Shown here one piece after another: positions 34,550 through 45,340 of a stretch of DNA of 64,000 bases; positions within the stretch are counted from its first letter, which is position 1, and every line of letters starts with the position of its first letter. The stretch comes from Proteus terrae subsp. cibarius (GTDB taxonomy: Bacteria > Pseudomonadota > Gammaproteobacteria > Enterobacterales > Enterobacteriaceae), in contig NZ_CP047349.1 of NCBI RefSeq assembly GCF_011045835.1, positions 1,054,001-1,118,000 on the forward strand. Direction: 5' to 3'. A model generated the notes under the pieces. That model did no database searches. It was not told where the DNA came from and worked only from the letters and a program-made list of their open reading frames with translations. The position numbers and the translations under genes were made by a program.

Positions 34550-34572
34550 AAGCCCCGATTTAAACGGGGCTT
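34550..34572. terminator. Hairpin between the araC-type gene and gltA
   Basis: AAGCCCCG and CGGGGCTT form a perfect eight-base stem. The minus-strand side continues TTTATGTTTT, so it mainly serves gltA; it lies between convergent genes. Confidence 0.75.
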
Positions 34573-34600
34573 AGTAAGATAAATAATTAATAAAATTCAA

Positions 34601-35884
34601 TTATTTCTTTTTAATTTCACTTTTGAAATCACGCTCATCATAGCCAGTATAAAGCTGACGAGGACGCGCAATTTTCAGACCATCTTCGTGCATTTCATTC
34701 CAGTGAGCAATCCAGCCAATTGTACGTGCAATCGCAAAAATAACAGTAAACATATTGGATGGAATACCTAACGCTTTCAGAATAATACCAGAGTAGAAGT
34801 CAACGTTAGGGTACAGTTTTTTCTCAATAAAGTACGGGTCGTTTAGAGCAATACGTTCTAATTCCATTGCCACTTCAAGCAAGCTGTCATTGAGGTTTAA
34901 TTCTTTTAACACTTCATGACAGGTTTCACGCATTACCGTTGCACGAGGGTCGTAGTTTTTGTAAACACGGTGACCAAAGCCCATTAAACGGAAGGAATCA
35001 TTTTTATCTTTTGCACGTTTAATAAATTCAGGAATGTGTTCAACCGTTTTGATCTCTTCCAGCATACGTAGACAAGCTTCGTTAGCACCCCCGTGAGCTG
35101 GTCCCCAAAGTGACGCGATACCCGCTGCGATACAGGCAAATGGGTTTGCACCGGAAGAGCCCGCAGTACGTACAGTTGAGGTTGACGCATTTTGCTCATG
35201 ATCGGCATGAAGGATGAAAATTCTATCCATTGCGCGTTCAAGTACTGGGTTAACGACATACTCTTCGCATGGTGTTGCAAACATCATATGCAAGAAGTTA
35301 CCTGCGTAGGAGAGGTCATTTCTTGGATAAACGAAAGGTTGACCAATCGAGTATTTGTAACACATTGCTGCCACTGTTGGCATTTTTGATAGTAGGCGAT
35401 AAGCCGTGATATCGCGGTGAACTGGATTACTGACATCTAATGCATCGTGATAGAACGCAGCTAAAGCACCTGTAACACCACATAATACAGCCATTGGGTG
35501 TGAGTCACGACGGAAACCATTGAACAGTCGGGTAATTTGCTCATGGATCATGGTGTGACGCGTTACTGTGGTTTTAAATGTATCATATTGCTCCTGTGTT
35601 GGTGCTTCACCATACAGAAGGATATAACAGACTTCCAAGTATGTTGATTCCGTCGCTAATTGCCCGATAGGGAAACCACGGTGAAGTAAGATACCGTTCT
35701 CACCATCAATAAAGGTGATTTTTGACTCACAAGAGGCGGTTGAGGTAAAGCCGGGATCATAGGTGTAATAACCTTTGGAGCCGAGAGTACGAATATCAAT
35801 AACTTTGGAACCGAGTGTAGGGGATAGAACGTCCAAGTCTACAGATGTTTCAGCAATCGTTAGCTTAGCTTTGTTATCAGCCAT
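34601..35884 (-). CDS. gltA: Citrate synthase (type II)
   Basis: GltA condenses acetyl-CoA with oxaloacetate, the first step of the TCA cycle. It is 427 residues, the hexameric NADH-inhibited type of Gram-negative bacteria. Catalytic regions: [43 protein letters not shown] and the C-terminal [14 protein letters not shown] containing the catalytic Asp. AAGGAGATT gives a strong ribosome site. It is divergent from sdhC across a 626-base control region, as in E. coli. Confidence 0.98.
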   Translation of the reverse strand: MADNKAKLTIAETSVDLDVLSPTLGSKVIDIRTLGSKGYYTYDPGFTSTASCESKITFIDGENGILLHRGFPIGQLATESTYLEVCYILLYGEAPTQEQYDTFKTTVTRHTMIHEQITRLFNGFRRDSHPMAVLCGVTGALAAFYHDALDVSNPVHRDITAYRLLSKMPTVAAMCYKYSIGQPFVYPRNDLSYAGNFLHMMFATPCEEYVVNPVLERAMDRIFILHADHEQNASTSTVRTAGSSGANPFACIAAGIASLWGPAHGGANEACLRMLEEIKTVEHIPEFIKRAKDKNDSFRLMGFGHRVYKNYDPRATVMRETCHEVLKELNLNDSLLEVAMELERIALNDPYFIEKKLYPNVDFYSGIILKALGIPSNMFTVIFAIARTIGWIAHWNEMHEDGLKIARPRQLYTGYDERDFKSEIKKK

Positions 35885-36249
35885 TTATAATCTCCTTAGC
35901 GCTTATATGTCTCCTAACAAAGTCGAGGGTATCTTCATAAAGATGCACTTCGATAGTGAAACTATAGTTGATGTAAGGTACCCAGCCGAGTTTTATTTAA
36001 TGCCCGTAATGTCTAGGTCTATAGTGTGTCACTTATGTTAAGGAGCTTTTGATGTTATGTTTTTTTAGGTGCTTTTTTATGCAATGCACTTAGAATTAGT
36101 ACTGCTATCACTTTTACATAAGTTTGAGGTTTCTGGAAGCGTGTTTGCGCACAAAAAAAACATAAACATTAAAATAATGCAGTAAATGTAAGAAAAATGT
36201 TGTGTATGTGTCAAAAATGATAATCAGTTTTGCATCGGATGTATTAAAT
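35885..36249. other. gltA-sdhC divergent control region, gltA side
   Basis: A gene-free region carrying the gltA promoter(s) and leader. I see no hairpin or operator strong enough to name, apart from the ATGATAATCA stretch near 36217-36226, which is weakly Fur- or ArcA-like. Confidence 0.45.
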
Positions 36250-36265
36250 AGTGATCCTTCTCACT
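36250..36265. promoter_or_regulatory. Candidate CRP site upstream of sdhC
   Basis: AGTGA-TCCTTC-TCACT has a perfect GTGA-N6-TCAC core. Its centre lies about 81 bases before the expected sdhC transcription start, near the known spacing in E. coli. Confidence 0.75.
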
Positions 36266-36303
36266 GTTCGAGGCAAATGTCGGGCACACAAGTTGTGTGG
36301 TAA

Positions 36304-36332
36304 TTGTAATAAGTTTGTGAAGCACTTATACT
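36304..36332 (+). promoter_or_regulatory. sdhC promoter
   Basis: TTGTAA (36304-36309), exactly 17 bases, then TATACT (36327-36332). Transcription would start near 36339, giving a leader of about 170 bases with GTCTCCGGAACC at its start and GGTCCGGAGGAAGG near its end. Similar leader blocks occur before E. coli sdhC. Confidence 0.78.
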
Positions 36333-36510
36333 GCGCGCAGGTCTCCGGAACCGTTGTTGTATGGAGAACCAGCGTAACGAATCCACACTTTCTGTAAAAT
36401 AGACGGATTTAACATTTTACTTAAAATGTGCCTTTGTACCCCATTCGCTGTTTGATTTCCATCCAGGTCCGGAGGAAGGAAAAATTATAAAAGCTGTGTG
36501 GGCATAAATT

Positions 36511-36888
36511 GTGAAAAAACAAAGACCTGTCAATCTGGATTTACAGACGATACAGTTTCCACTCCCTGCTATCGCATCGATCTTGCATCGTGTCTCTGGG
36601 GTTATCATGTTAGTCGCAGTTGGCATCTTGCTGTGGTTACTTGGCACCTCTCTCTCCTCTCCTGAAGGATTTCAGCAAGCAGCTGAAATTATGACTGGCT
36701 TCTTCACGAAATTTATTTTGTGGGGCATCCTAACGGCATTGGCATATCACATTTGTGGTGGTATTCGTCATATGTTAATGGACTTCGGCTTTATTGATGA
36801 AACCTTGATTGTAGGCCGTAATTCAGCGGCAGCATCAATGGTTATTACAGTGATTTTATCAATATTGGCGGGGGTATTAGTATGGTAA
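36511..36888 (+). CDS. sdhC: Succinate dehydrogenase cytochrome b556 subunit
   Basis: SdhC is one of the two membrane anchors of complex II; with SdhD it binds heme b and ubiquinone. The 125-residue protein has three membrane helices. Conserved residues include [11 protein letters not shown] (quinone-site Ser and Arg) and [17 protein letters not shown] (heme-ligand His). The start is GTG; an in-frame stop two codons upstream rules out the four-residue longer E. coli-type start. It overlaps sdhD by seven bases. First gene of sdhCDAB-sucABCD. Confidence 0.95.
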   Translation: MKKQRPVNLDLQTIQFPLPAIASILHRVSGVIMLVAVGILLWLLGTSLSSPEGFQQAAEIMTGFFTKFILWGILTALAYHICGGIRHMLMDFGFIDETLIVGRNSAAASMVITVILSILAGVLVW

Positions 36889-37226
36889 GTAATTCTTCTA
36901 CTTTAGGCCGTACTGGCATACAGGATTGGTTATTCCTTCGTGCCTCAGCCATTATTATCGTTTTATATGTTCTTTATCTTGTGGGATTTATTGCTACAAC
37001 AGAAATAACCTATGAGGTATGGCGCGGATTCTTTAGCTCATCCTTAACCAAAGTGTTCACCATCTTGACTCTGCTTTCTATTCTTATTCACGCGTGGATC
37101 GGAATGTGGCAAGTGTTAACGGACTATATTAAACCGCTGGCATTACGCCTGAGTTTACAACTGATTATTGTTGTTGCGCTGTTGGTTTATCTTATTTATG
37201 GAACAATTGTGGTGTGGGGTGTGTAA
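36882..37226 (+). CDS. sdhD: Succinate dehydrogenase membrane anchor subunit
   Basis: SdhD (114 residues, three membrane helices) pairs with SdhC. It contains [18 protein letters not shown] and [19 protein letters not shown], which carries the heme-ligand His and the quinone-site Asp-Tyr pair. It overlaps sdhC by seven bases, and its TAA shares one base with the ATG of sdhA, so all three are translationally coupled. Confidence 0.96.
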   Translation: MVSNSSTLGRTGIQDWLFLRASAIIIVLYVLYLVGFIATTEITYEVWRGFFSSSLTKVFTILTLLSILIHAWIGMWQVLTDYIKPLALRLSLQLIIVVALLVYLIYGTIVVWGV

Positions 37227-38992
37227 TGAATCTGCCAGTAAGAGAGTTTGATGCTGTTGTTATTGGTGCGGGTGGCGCAGGTATGCGTGCCGCTTTACAG
37301 ATTTCTCAAATGGGTCTGTCTTGTGCACTGATTTCTAAAGTTTTTCCTACTCGTTCTCATACTGTTTCCGCTCAAGGTGGTATCACTGTTGCACTCGGTA
37401 ATACCCATGAGGATAACTGGGAATGGCACATGTACGATACGGTAAAAGGTTCCGACTATATTGGTGACCAAGACGCTATCGAATATATGTGTAAAACCGG
37501 CCCTGAAGCAATTTTAGAGTTGGAACATATGGGACTCCCATTTTCTCGCCTAGATGATGGCCGTATTTATCAACGTCCATTTGGTGGTCAGTCAAAAAAC
37601 TTTGGTGGTGAACAAGCTGCTCGTACAGCCGCTGCCGCTGACCGTACTGGGCACGCATTGTTGCATACCCTTTATCAGCAAAATTTAAAAAATCACACAA
37701 CCATCTTTTCAGAGTGGTATTCACTAGATCTAGTGAAAAACCAAGATGGCGATATTGTCGGTTGTACTGCAATTTGCATCGAAACGGGCGAAGTCGTTTA
37801 TTTCAAAGCAAACGCCACGATTTTAGCTACTGGCGGTGCGGGTCGTATTTACCAGTCAACTACAAATGCGCATATCAACACAGGTGATGGTGTTGGCATG
37901 GCAGTTCGCGCAGGTGTTCCTCTGCAAGATATGGAAATGTGGCAATTCCACCCAACCGGTATTGCGGGTGCTGGTGTGTTAGTGACTGAAGGTTGTCGTG
38001 GTGAAGGCGGATATCTGTTGAATAAAGACGGTGAACGCTTTATGGAACGTTATGCACCAAACGCCAAAGACCTTGCTGGTCGTGATGTGGTTGCACGTTC
38101 AATCATGATTGAAATTCGTGAAGGTCGTGGTTGTGATGGCCCTTGGGGGCCTCATGCGAAATTGAAACTCGACCATTTGGGTAAAGAAGTTCTTGAGTCT
38201 CGTTTACCGGGTATTCTTGATCTTTCTCGTACTTTCGCACACGTTGACCCAGTTAAAGAGCCAATCCCTGTTATACCTACTTGTCACTATATGATGGGGG
38301 GTATTCCAACAAAAGTAACGGGTCAAGCTATTCGTGTGAACGAAAAGGGCGAGGACGTTGTTATTCCTGGATTGTTCGCAGTCGGTGAAATTGCTTGTGT
38401 ATCTGTTCATGGTGCAAACCGCTTAGGGGGTAACTCACTGTTAGACCTCGTGGTATTTGGTCGTTCAGCAGGGGTTCACTTAAAAGAGTCACTAATGGAA
38501 CAAGGTACTATGCGTGATGCGAGCGATTCTGATGTTGAAGCGGCATTAACGCGCTTAAATCGTTGGGAAAACAACCGCTCTGGTGAAGACCCAGTTGAGA
38601 TCCGTAAAGCACTGCAATCTTGTATGCAACATAACTTCTCGGTATTCCGTGAAGGTGATGCAATGGCTAAAGGCTTAGAAGAACTGAAAGTTATTCGTGA
38701 GCGCTTACAAAATGCACGACTGGATGATAATTCAAGTGAGTTTAATACACAGCGTATTGAGTGCTTAGAATTAGACAACCTGATGGAAACTGCTTACGCC
38801 ACTGCGGTGTCTGCAAACTTCCGTACAGAAAGTCGTGGAGCTCATAGCCGTTTCGATTTCCCAGAGCGTGATGATGCGAACTGGTTATGCCATACATTAT
38901 ATCAACCGCAAACCGAAACAATGACACGACGTGAAGTCAATATGCAGCCAAAACTGCGTGAAGCCTTCCCACCTAAAGTGCGTACATATTAA
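37226..38992 (+). CDS. sdhA: Succinate dehydrogenase flavoprotein subunit
   Basis: SdhA oxidises succinate to fumarate and carries covalent FAD. The start [20 protein letters not shown] gives 588 residues, the E. coli length, with its ATG overlapping the sdhD stop. The FAD dinucleotide fold (GAGGAGM), the covalent-FAD His in [12 protein letters not shown], and substrate residues in HPTGIAGAG and [17 protein letters not shown] are intact. It faces the cytoplasm in complex II. Confidence 0.98.
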   Translation: MNLPVREFDAVVIGAGGAGMRAALQISQMGLSCALISKVFPTRSHTVSAQGGITVALGNTHEDNWEWHMYDTVKGSDYIGDQDAIEYMCKTGPEAILELEHMGLPFSRLDDGRIYQRPFGGQSKNFGGEQAARTAAAADRTGHALLHTLYQQNLKNHTTIFSEWYSLDLVKNQDGDIVGCTAICIETGEVVYFKANATILATGGAGRIYQSTTNAHINTGDGVGMAVRAGVPLQDMEMWQFHPTGIAGAGVLVTEGCRGEGGYLLNKDGERFMERYAPNAKDLAGRDVVARSIMIEIREGRGCDGPWGPHAKLKLDHLGKEVLESRLPGILDLSRTFAHVDPVKEPIPVIPTCHYMMGGIPTKVTGQAIRVNEKGEDVVIPGLFAVGEIACVSVHGANRLGGNSLLDLVVFGRSAGVHLKESLMEQGTMRDASDSDVEAALTRLNRWENNRSGEDPVEIRKALQSCMQHNFSVFREGDAMAKGLEELKVIRERLQNARLDDNSSEFNTQRIECLELDNLMETAYATAVSANFRTESRGAHSRFDFPERDDANWLCHTLYQPQTETMTRREVNMQPKLREAFPPKVRTY

Positions 38993-39026
38993 TTAGCGGT
39001 GTTATTGAAGTTGCGGAGACTTAAAT

Positions 39027-39743
39027 ATGAAACTTGAATTTTCGATTTATCGTTACAATCCCGACGTTGATAATGCGCCGCATATGCAAGATTACACCCT
39101 CGAAGTTCCTGAAGGGCGTGACATGATGCTGTTGGATGCATTAATTCAGCTAAAGGAAAAAGATCCTACCTTATCGTTCCGTCGTTCTTGTCGTGAAGGT
39201 GTTTGCGGCTCTGATGGTGTGAACATGAATGGTAAAAATGGTTTGGCTTGTATCACACCTATTTCATCTTTACAGAAAGGAAGTAAGAAAATTGTGATCA
39301 GACCGTTACCCGGTTTACCAGTAATTCGTGATTTAATAGTGGATATGACCCAGTTCTATACACAGTATGAGAAAATTCGTCCGTATTTAATTAATAATGG
39401 CAAAAATCCTCCTGCTCGTGAGAACTTACAGTCACCAGAACAGCGTGAAAAGCTTGATGGACTTTACGATTGTATCCTTTGTGCTTGTTGTTCAACCTCT
39501 TGCCCGTCATTCTGGTGGAATCCAGATAAGTTTATCGGGCCTGCTGGATTGCTAGCGGCTTATCGTTTCTTGATTGATAGTCGCGATACAGAAACTGAAT
39601 CTCGTCTTGATGATCTTAACGATGCGTTCAGTGTGTTCCGTTGTCATGGCATCATGAACTGTGTCAGCGTATGTCCTAAAGGACTCAATCCAACAAAAGC
39701 GATTGGTCATATTAAGTCAATGTTGTTAAAACGTAGTGCATAA
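39027..39743 (+). CDS. sdhB: Succinate dehydrogenase iron-sulfur subunit
   Basis: SdhB passes electrons from FAD to quinone through three iron-sulfur clusters. The 238-residue protein shows SCREGVCGSDG...GLAC for [2Fe-2S], CILCACCSTSCP for [4Fe-4S], and CHGIMNCVSVCPKG for [3Fe-4S]. Last gene of sdhCDAB; sucA follows after 245 bases that hold two stem-loops, so sdh and suc expression may be separated in part. Confidence 0.98.
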   Translation: MKLEFSIYRYNPDVDNAPHMQDYTLEVPEGRDMMLLDALIQLKEKDPTLSFRRSCREGVCGSDGVNMNGKNGLACITPISSLQKGSKKIVIRPLPGLPVIRDLIVDMTQFYTQYEKIRPYLINNGKNPPARENLQSPEQREKLDGLYDCILCACCSTSCPSFWWNPDKFIGPAGLLAAYRFLIDSRDTETESRLDDLNDAFSVFRCHGIMNCVSVCPKGLNPTKAIGHIKSMLLKRSA

Positions 39744-39749
39744 AATAAT

Positions 39750-39776
39750 AACCGCCCTAAAATAGTTAGGGCGGTT
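39750..39776 (+). other. Stem-loop after sdhB
   Basis: AACCGCCCTAA and TTAGGGCGGTT form a perfect 11-base stem around a five-base loop. No T run follows, so it is more likely a 3'-end protecting or partial-termination structure between sdhCDAB and sucABCD. Confidence 0.7.
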
Positions 39777-39815
39777 AATGGAAAAACTAAGTTAGACGTT
39801 TGCGGTAAAAATAGT

Positions 39816-39858
39816 AAGGCACCTTTAAACACTGTAAGACAGTGCTTAAAGGTTCCTT
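39816..39858 (+). other. Second stem-loop in the sdhB-sucA gap
   Basis: AAGG, ACCTTTAA and CACTGT pair in order with ACAGTG, TTAAAGGT and CCTT, with single-base bulges and loop AAG. No T run follows. The 130 bases after it lead to sucA and may hold a promoter. Confidence 0.65.
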
Positions 39859-39988
39859 GAGAGCTAAAGCTCCATATTTAAAGAACCTGCGAGATAGCGG
39901 GTCATAAGAGAACCTTGCAATCGACACCGTTTAATCACGGTATTAGTTATCCACGGCGAACTAAAGCTGTATAGCTTAAGGGATCATA

Positions 39989-42793
39989 ATGCAGAACGGC
40001 GCAATGAAGGACTGGCTAGAATCAACTTTTCTAGCAGGAGAGAATCAGTCTTACATAGAAGATATCTATGAAGATTACCTAACTGACCCAAACTCTGTTG
40101 ACGAAAGTTGGAGAGAGATTTTTCAACAACTGCCCGCAAGTCAAGGCATAGAACAGTCGCATTCTCAAACCCGCGACTACTTCAGACGCCTCGCAAAAGA
40201 ATCCACTCGATATCATACCTCGGTAAGCGATCCGGCAATGGACTCAAAACAAGTTAAAGTTTTGCAGCTCATCAATGCCTTCCGTTTTCGTGGTCATCAA
40301 AACGCTAATCTCGACCCGCTTGGTTTATGGAAACAAGAATCTGTTCCAGATTTAGATCCTGCTTTCCATAATCTAACTAAAGAAGACTTTGAAGAAACCT
40401 TCAACGTCGGTTCTTTTGCTATCGGCAAAGAAACGATGAAATTAGGTGATTTATATGAAGCACTGAAGCGCATTTACTGCGGTTCAATTGGTGCTGAATA
40501 TATGCATATCACTAATACTGAAGAAAAACGCTGGCTACAACAACGTTTAGAATCAGTAAATGTTGCAGACCAATTCACTAAAGAAGAAAAGTTACGCTTC
40601 CTGACAGAGCTAACGGCAGCTGAAGGTTTAGAGCGCTATTTAGGCGCGAAATTCCCGGGTGCAAAACGCTTCTCTTTAGAAGGTGGTGATGCATTAGTTC
40701 CGATGTTAAAAGATTTAATTCGCCATGCAGGTAAACAAGACACTCGTGAAGTGGTTCTTGGTATGGCGCACCGCGGACGTTTAAACGTTCTGGTAAATAT
40801 CCTAGGTAAAAAACCAGCTGATTTGTTTGATGAATTTGCGGGTATTCATAAAGAACATTTGGGAACGGGTGACGTTAAATATCACCAAGGTTTCTCATCT
40901 GACTTTGCGACTGAAGGGGCTCAAGTCCACCTAGCATTAGCTTTTAACCCATCTCACCTAGAGATTGTTAGCCCAGTTGTAATTGGTTCTGTTCGTGCTC
41001 GTCGTGATCGCTTAGATGAAGCTCGTAGCAATATGGTTCTTCCTATTACTATTCATGGTGATGCGGCCGTGACTGGTCAAGGTGTTGTTCAAGAAACCCT
41101 GAACATGTCTCAAGCACGCGGTTATGAAGTAGGCGGTACGGTTCGTATTGTTATCAATAACCAAGTTGGTTTTACGACTTCAAATCCAAAAGATGCCCGT
41201 TCAACACAATATTGTACTGATATTGTGAAAATGGTTCAGGCGCCAATTTTCCACGTTAATGCAGATGATCCTGAAGCAGTAGCTTTTGTGACTCGCTTAG
41301 CATTGGATTTCCGCAATACCTTTAAACGCGATGTTATGATTGATCTCGTTTGTTACCGTCGCCATGGTCACAACGAAGCGGATGAGCCAAATGCGACTCA
41401 GCCTCTGATGTATCAAAAAATCAAAAAGCATCCAACACCACGTAAAATTTATGCGGATAAACTGGTTGCCCAATCACTTCTTGATGCCAATGATGTGACT
41501 GAATTGGTTAATCTTTATCGTGATGCGTTGGATCGTGGTGACTGTGTTGTTGAAGAATACCGCCCAATGGGTCTGCATTCTTACACATGGGAACCGTATC
41601 TAAACCATGAATGGAATGAAGAGTATCCTCACAAAGTAGAAAAAGCACGCTTACAAGATCTTGCACGCAAAGTAAGCACTGTTCCATCAGAAATTGTGAT
41701 GCAATCTCGTGTTGAGAAAATTTATGCCGACCGCGCTGTTATGGCAGAAGGTGAAAAACTACTCGATTGGGGTGCAGCAGAAACATTAGCGTATGCCACT
41801 TTAGTTGACCAAGGTATCACCATTCGTCTTTCTGGCGAAGATGCGGGACGTGGTACATTCTTCCATCGTCATGCGGTCATTCATAACCAAACAAATGGTT
41901 CTGTTTATGTACCATTAGCCAATGTTCATAATGCTCAAGGACAATTTAATGTCTGGGACTCTGTATTAACAGAAGAAGCTGTACTTGCGTTTGAATATGG
42001 TTATGCCACAACAGAACCTCGCGGTTTAACAATTTGGGAAGCACAATTTGGTGATTTTGCAAACGTTGCTCAAGTCGTTATCGACCAATTTATTAGCTCT
42101 GGTGAGCAAAAATGGGGTCGTATGTGTGGTTTAGTCATGCTGTTACCGCACGGTTATGAAGGCCAAGGCCCAGAGCACTCCTCTGCACGTTTAGAACGTT
42201 ATCTGCAACTGTGTGCAGAACAAAATATGCAGGTTTGTGTGCCATCAACTCCGGCTCAGGTTTACCATATGTTACGCCGTCAAGCGTTACGTGGTATGCG
42301 TCGTCCACTTATCGTAATGTCACCAAAATCACTGTTACGTCATCCATTAGCGGTTTCTGAATTGGATGAATTAGCAAATGGTAAATTCTTACCTGTCATT
42401 GGTGAAATAGATGATTTAAAACCTGCTGATGTGAAACGTGTTGTGATGTGTTCCGGTAAGGTTTACTACGATTTATTAGAACAGCGTCGTGCTAATGAGC
42501 AAAACAACGTTGCCATTATTCGTATTGAACAACTGTATCCATTCCCACACGAAGATATTGCGCAAATTCTCGCACCTTATGCTCATGTAAAAGAGTTTAT
42601 TTGGTGTCAAGAAGAGCCCCTGAATCAAGGTGCTTGGTACTGTAGTCAGCATAACTTCCGTGATGCTATTCCAGCAGGCGCAACATTACGTTATGCAGGA
42701 CGTCCTGCATCAGCCTCTCCAGCAGTTGGTTATACCTCTGTTCATCAGGAGCAACAAAAAGCTCTGGTTGAAGACGCACTGAAAGTTGAATAA
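39989..42793 (+). CDS. sucA: 2-oxoglutarate dehydrogenase E1 component
   Basis: SucA is the thiamine-diphosphate subunit that decarboxylates 2-oxoglutarate. At 934 residues it is one longer than the E. coli protein. The ThDP/Mg motif spans HGDAAVTGQGVVQETLNMS to VINNQVGFTTSNP. MAHRGRLNVLVN, NPSHLEIVSPVV and the C-terminal MLLPHGYEGQGPEHSSARLE are conserved. The N-terminal MKDWLESTFLAGENQSYIEDIYEDYL is the E2-binding helix. sucB follows after 13 bases. Confidence 0.98.
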   Translation: MQNGAMKDWLESTFLAGENQSYIEDIYEDYLTDPNSVDESWREIFQQLPASQGIEQSHSQTRDYFRRLAKESTRYHTSVSDPAMDSKQVKVLQLINAFRFRGHQNANLDPLGLWKQESVPDLDPAFHNLTKEDFEETFNVGSFAIGKETMKLGDLYEALKRIYCGSIGAEYMHITNTEEKRWLQQRLESVNVADQFTKEEKLRFLTELTAAEGLERYLGAKFPGAKRFSLEGGDALVPMLKDLIRHAGKQDTREVVLGMAHRGRLNVLVNILGKKPADLFDEFAGIHKEHLGTGDVKYHQGFSSDFATEGAQVHLALAFNPSHLEIVSPVVIGSVRARRDRLDEARSNMVLPITIHGDAAVTGQGVVQETLNMSQARGYEVGGTVRIVINNQVGFTTSNPKDARSTQYCTDIVKMVQAPIFHVNADDPEAVAFVTRLALDFRNTFKRDVMIDLVCYRRHGHNEADEPNATQPLMYQKIKKHPTPRKIYADKLVAQSLLDANDVTELVNLYRDALDRGDCVVEEYRPMGLHSYTWEPYLNHEWNEEYPHKVEKARLQDLARKVSTVPSEIVMQSRVEKIYADRAVMAEGEKLLDWGAAETLAYATLVDQGITIRLSGEDAGRGTFFHRHAVIHNQTNGSVYVPLANVHNAQGQFNVWDSVLTEEAVLAFEYGYATTEPRGLTIWEAQFGDFANVAQVVIDQFISSGEQKWGRMCGLVMLLPHGYEGQGPEHSSARLERYLQLCAEQNMQVCVPSTPAQVYHMLRRQALRGMRRPLIVMSPKSLLRHPLAVSELDELANGKFLPVIGEIDDLKPADVKRVVMCSGKVYYDLLEQRRANEQNNVAIIRIEQLYPFPHEDIAQILAPYAHVKEFIWCQEEPLNQGAWYCSQHNFRDAIPAGATLRYAGRPASASPAVGYTSVHQEQQKALVEDALKVE

Positions 42794-42806
42794 ATAAGGA
42801 TAGAAA

Positions 42807-44012
42807 ATGAGTAGTGTAGATATTCTAGTACCGGATCTCCCTGAATCAGTTGCTGACGCATCGGTCGCAACTTGGCATAAAAAACCTGGTGATAGCATTC
42901 AACGCGATGAAGTGCTGGTTGAAATCGAAACAGATAAAGTTGTTTTAGAAGTACCTGCAAGTGAAGCAGGTGTTTTAGAAAGTATTCTTGAAGAAGAAGG
43001 CGCTACTGTTGGTTCACGCCAATTACTAGGTCGCATTCGTTTAGGTGATAGCACAGGCATTCCTGCTGATGTGAAACCTGCTCAAGATAGCACTCCAGCA
43101 CAGCGTCAAAGTGCTGATATTGCTGAAAAAGGCAATAACGATGCATTAAGTCCAACTGCGCGTCGTTTAGTGGCTGAACACGATATTAACCCTGCGGATG
43201 TGAAAGGCAGTGGTGTAGGCGGACGTTTAACTCGTCAAGATATCGAAGGTCATGTTGCGAATAAATCAACTACACAACCAGTAGCAGAAGCTCCTCAGGC
43301 ACTGTTATCTCACCGTAGCGAAAAACGTGTACCAATGACACGTTTACGTAAACGTGTAGCAGAGCGTTTACTAGAAGCGAAAAACACCACTGCAATGTTG
43401 ACAACGTTTAATGAAATCAACATGCAGCCAATCAAAGATTTACGTGCTCAGTATGGTGAAGCATTCGAAAAACGCCACGGTGTACGTTTAGGCTTTATGT
43501 CTTTCTATATTAAAGCAGTTGTTGAAGCGCTGAAACGCTATCCAGAAGTGAATGCTTCTATTGATGGCACTGATGTGGTTTATCATAACTACTTCGATAT
43601 TAGTATTGCAGTATCAACACCTCGTGGTCTGGTAACGCCAGTATTACGTGATGCAGATGCTATGAGCATGGCGGATATTGAGAAAAACATCAAAGCATTA
43701 GCTGTAAAAGGTCGTGACGGTAAGTTAACTGTTGAAGATTTAACAGGCGGTAACTTCACTATCACAAATGGCGGTGTTTTCGGTTCATTAATGTCAACTC
43801 CGATTATCAACCCACCACAAAGTGCCATTTTAGGGATGCATGCAATTAAAGATCGCCCAATGGCAGTAGACGGTCAGGTTGTTATTCTACCAATGATGTA
43901 TCTGGCTCTGTCTTATGACCACCGTTTAATTGATGGTCGTGAGTCTGTCGGTTTCTTAGTAACCGTTAAAGAGATGCTAGAAGATCCAGCTCGTTTATTA
44001 CTGGATGTATAG
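42807..44012 (+). CDS. sucB: Dihydrolipoyllysine succinyltransferase (E2)
   Basis: SucB forms the core of the 2-oxoglutarate dehydrogenase complex and transfers the succinyl group to CoA. Domains in order: lipoyl domain with the modified Lys in [11 protein letters not shown]; a charged Pro/Ala linker; E3/E1-binding domain [19 protein letters not shown]...GRLTRQDI; catalytic domain with HxxxDG in [12 protein letters not shown]. Length is 401 residues (E. coli 405). A 161-base gap with two hairpins separates it from sucC. Confidence 0.98.
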   Translation: MSSVDILVPDLPESVADASVATWHKKPGDSIQRDEVLVEIETDKVVLEVPASEAGVLESILEEEGATVGSRQLLGRIRLGDSTGIPADVKPAQDSTPAQRQSADIAEKGNNDALSPTARRLVAEHDINPADVKGSGVGGRLTRQDIEGHVANKSTTQPVAEAPQALLSHRSEKRVPMTRLRKRVAERLLEAKNTTAMLTTFNEINMQPIKDLRAQYGEAFEKRHGVRLGFMSFYIKAVVEALKRYPEVNASIDGTDVVYHNYFDISIAVSTPRGLVTPVLRDADAMSMADIEKNIKALAVKGRDGKLTVEDLTGGNFTITNGGVFGSLMSTPIINPPQSAILGMHAIKDRPMAVDGQVVILPMMYLALSYDHRLIDGRESVGFLVTVKEMLEDPARLLLDV

Positions 44013-44030
44013 GTAATAAATATCGCTTTT

Positions 44031-44119
44031 AGGCAGGAGATGCTCCTCCTGCCTACTTAGCAACAGACACAAGCATCAAAGAAGTACAGTGTGTTCGTGA
44101 AGCCAGATTTCTCTGGCTT
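44031..44119 (+). other. Two stem-loops between sucB and sucC
   Basis: Hairpin 1: AGGCAGGAG (44031-44039) with CTCCTGCCT (44046-44054), a perfect nine-base stem. Hairpin 2: AAGCCAGA (44100-44107) with TCTGGCTT (44112-44119), a perfect eight-base stem. Neither ends in a T run. They may mark RNA processing or differential stability between sucAB and sucCD. Confidence 0.7.
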
Positions 44120-44173
44120 ATAGTCAAAAAAATAAGAAAGCCCGACTTTCAACAAGATTATGGATAGAACATC

Positions 44174-45340
44174 ATGAATTTACACGAGTATCAGGCAAAA
44201 CAGCTTTTCACACGGTATGGATTACCAGCACCTGCTGGTTTCGCCTGCTCCACGCCGCGCGAGGCAGAAGAAGCTGCATCAAAAATCGGTCAAGGCCCTT
44301 GGGTCGTGAAATGTCAGGTTCACGCGGGTGGACGTGGTAAAGCGGGCGGCGTAAAAGTCGTTAAATCTAAAGAAGAGATCCGCGCATTTGCTGAACAATG
44401 GTTAGGCAAACGTTTAGTCACTTATCAAACAGACGCTAACGGTCAGCCTGTTACACAGATTTTGGTTGAAGCAGCAACCGATATCGCTAAAGAGCTTTAT
44501 CTTGGTGCGGTTGTTGACCGTGGTACCCGTCGTGTTGTCTTTATGGCATCAACAGAAGGTGGCGTTGAAATTGAGAAAGTTGCTGAAGAAACGCCAGAAC
44601 TTATTCATCGCGCAATTATTGATCCACTGACTGGCCCAATGCCTTATCAGGGAAGAGAATTAGCATTTAAACTGGGTTTAAAAGGCAAGCAAGTTAGCCA
44701 ATTTGCTAAAATCTTTATGGGATTAGCCTCTATTTTCTTAGAGCGTGATCTCGCTTTAATCGAAATTAACCCACTGGTTATTACTAAAGAAGACGATCTG
44801 ATTTGTCTTGATGGCAAATTAGGCGTAGATAGCAACGCGTTATATCGTCAGCCAGAAATGCGTGAAATGCACGATCCTTCACAAGAAGATCCTCGTGAAG
44901 CACAAGCGGCACAATGGGAACTGAACTACGTTGCATTAGATGGCAACATTGGCTGTATGGTTAATGGTGCGGGTTTAGCGATGGGTACAATGGATATCGT
45001 TAAACTTCACGGTGGCGAGCCTGCAAACTTCCTCGATGTAGGTGGTGGTGCAACAAAAGAGCGCGTAACTGAAGCATTTAAGATTATTTTATCAGATGAA
45101 AATGTCAGCGCTGTATTAGTCAACATTTTCGGCGGTATTGTTCGTTGTGACTTAATCGCAGACGGTATTATTGGCGCAGTTGAAGAAGTTGGCGTTAATG
45201 TTCCTGTGGTTGTTCGTCTTGAAGGAAACAATGCAGAGTTAGGCACAAAAAAATTAGCAGATAGTGGATTAAATATTATCGCTGCTAAAAGCTTAACGGA
45301 TGCCGCGAAACAAGTTGTTGCAGCAGCGGAGGCAAAATAA
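44174..45340 (+). CDS. sucC: Succinyl-CoA synthetase beta subunit
   Basis: SucC provides the nucleotide-binding ATP-grasp half of succinyl-CoA synthetase, which couples succinyl-CoA cleavage to ATP or GTP formation. The 388-residue length is the same as in E. coli. Motifs: [18 protein letters not shown], the ATP-grasp segment [18 protein letters not shown], and the C-terminal [17 protein letters not shown] with the power-helix region. Its TAA overlaps the sucD ATG by one base. Confidence 0.98.
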   Translation: MNLHEYQAKQLFTRYGLPAPAGFACSTPREAEEAASKIGQGPWVVKCQVHAGGRGKAGGVKVVKSKEEIRAFAEQWLGKRLVTYQTDANGQPVTQILVEAATDIAKELYLGAVVDRGTRRVVFMASTEGGVEIEKVAEETPELIHRAIIDPLTGPMPYQGRELAFKLGLKGKQVSQFAKIFMGLASIFLERDLALIEINPLVITKEDDLICLDGKLGVDSNALYRQPEMREMHDPSQEDPREAQAAQWELNYVALDGNIGCMVNGAGLAMGTMDIVKLHGGEPANFLDVGGGATKERVTEAFKIILSDENVSAVLVNIFGGIVRCDLIADGIIGAVEEVGVNVPVVVRLEGNNAELGTKKLADSGLNIIAAKSLTDAAKQVVAAAEAK

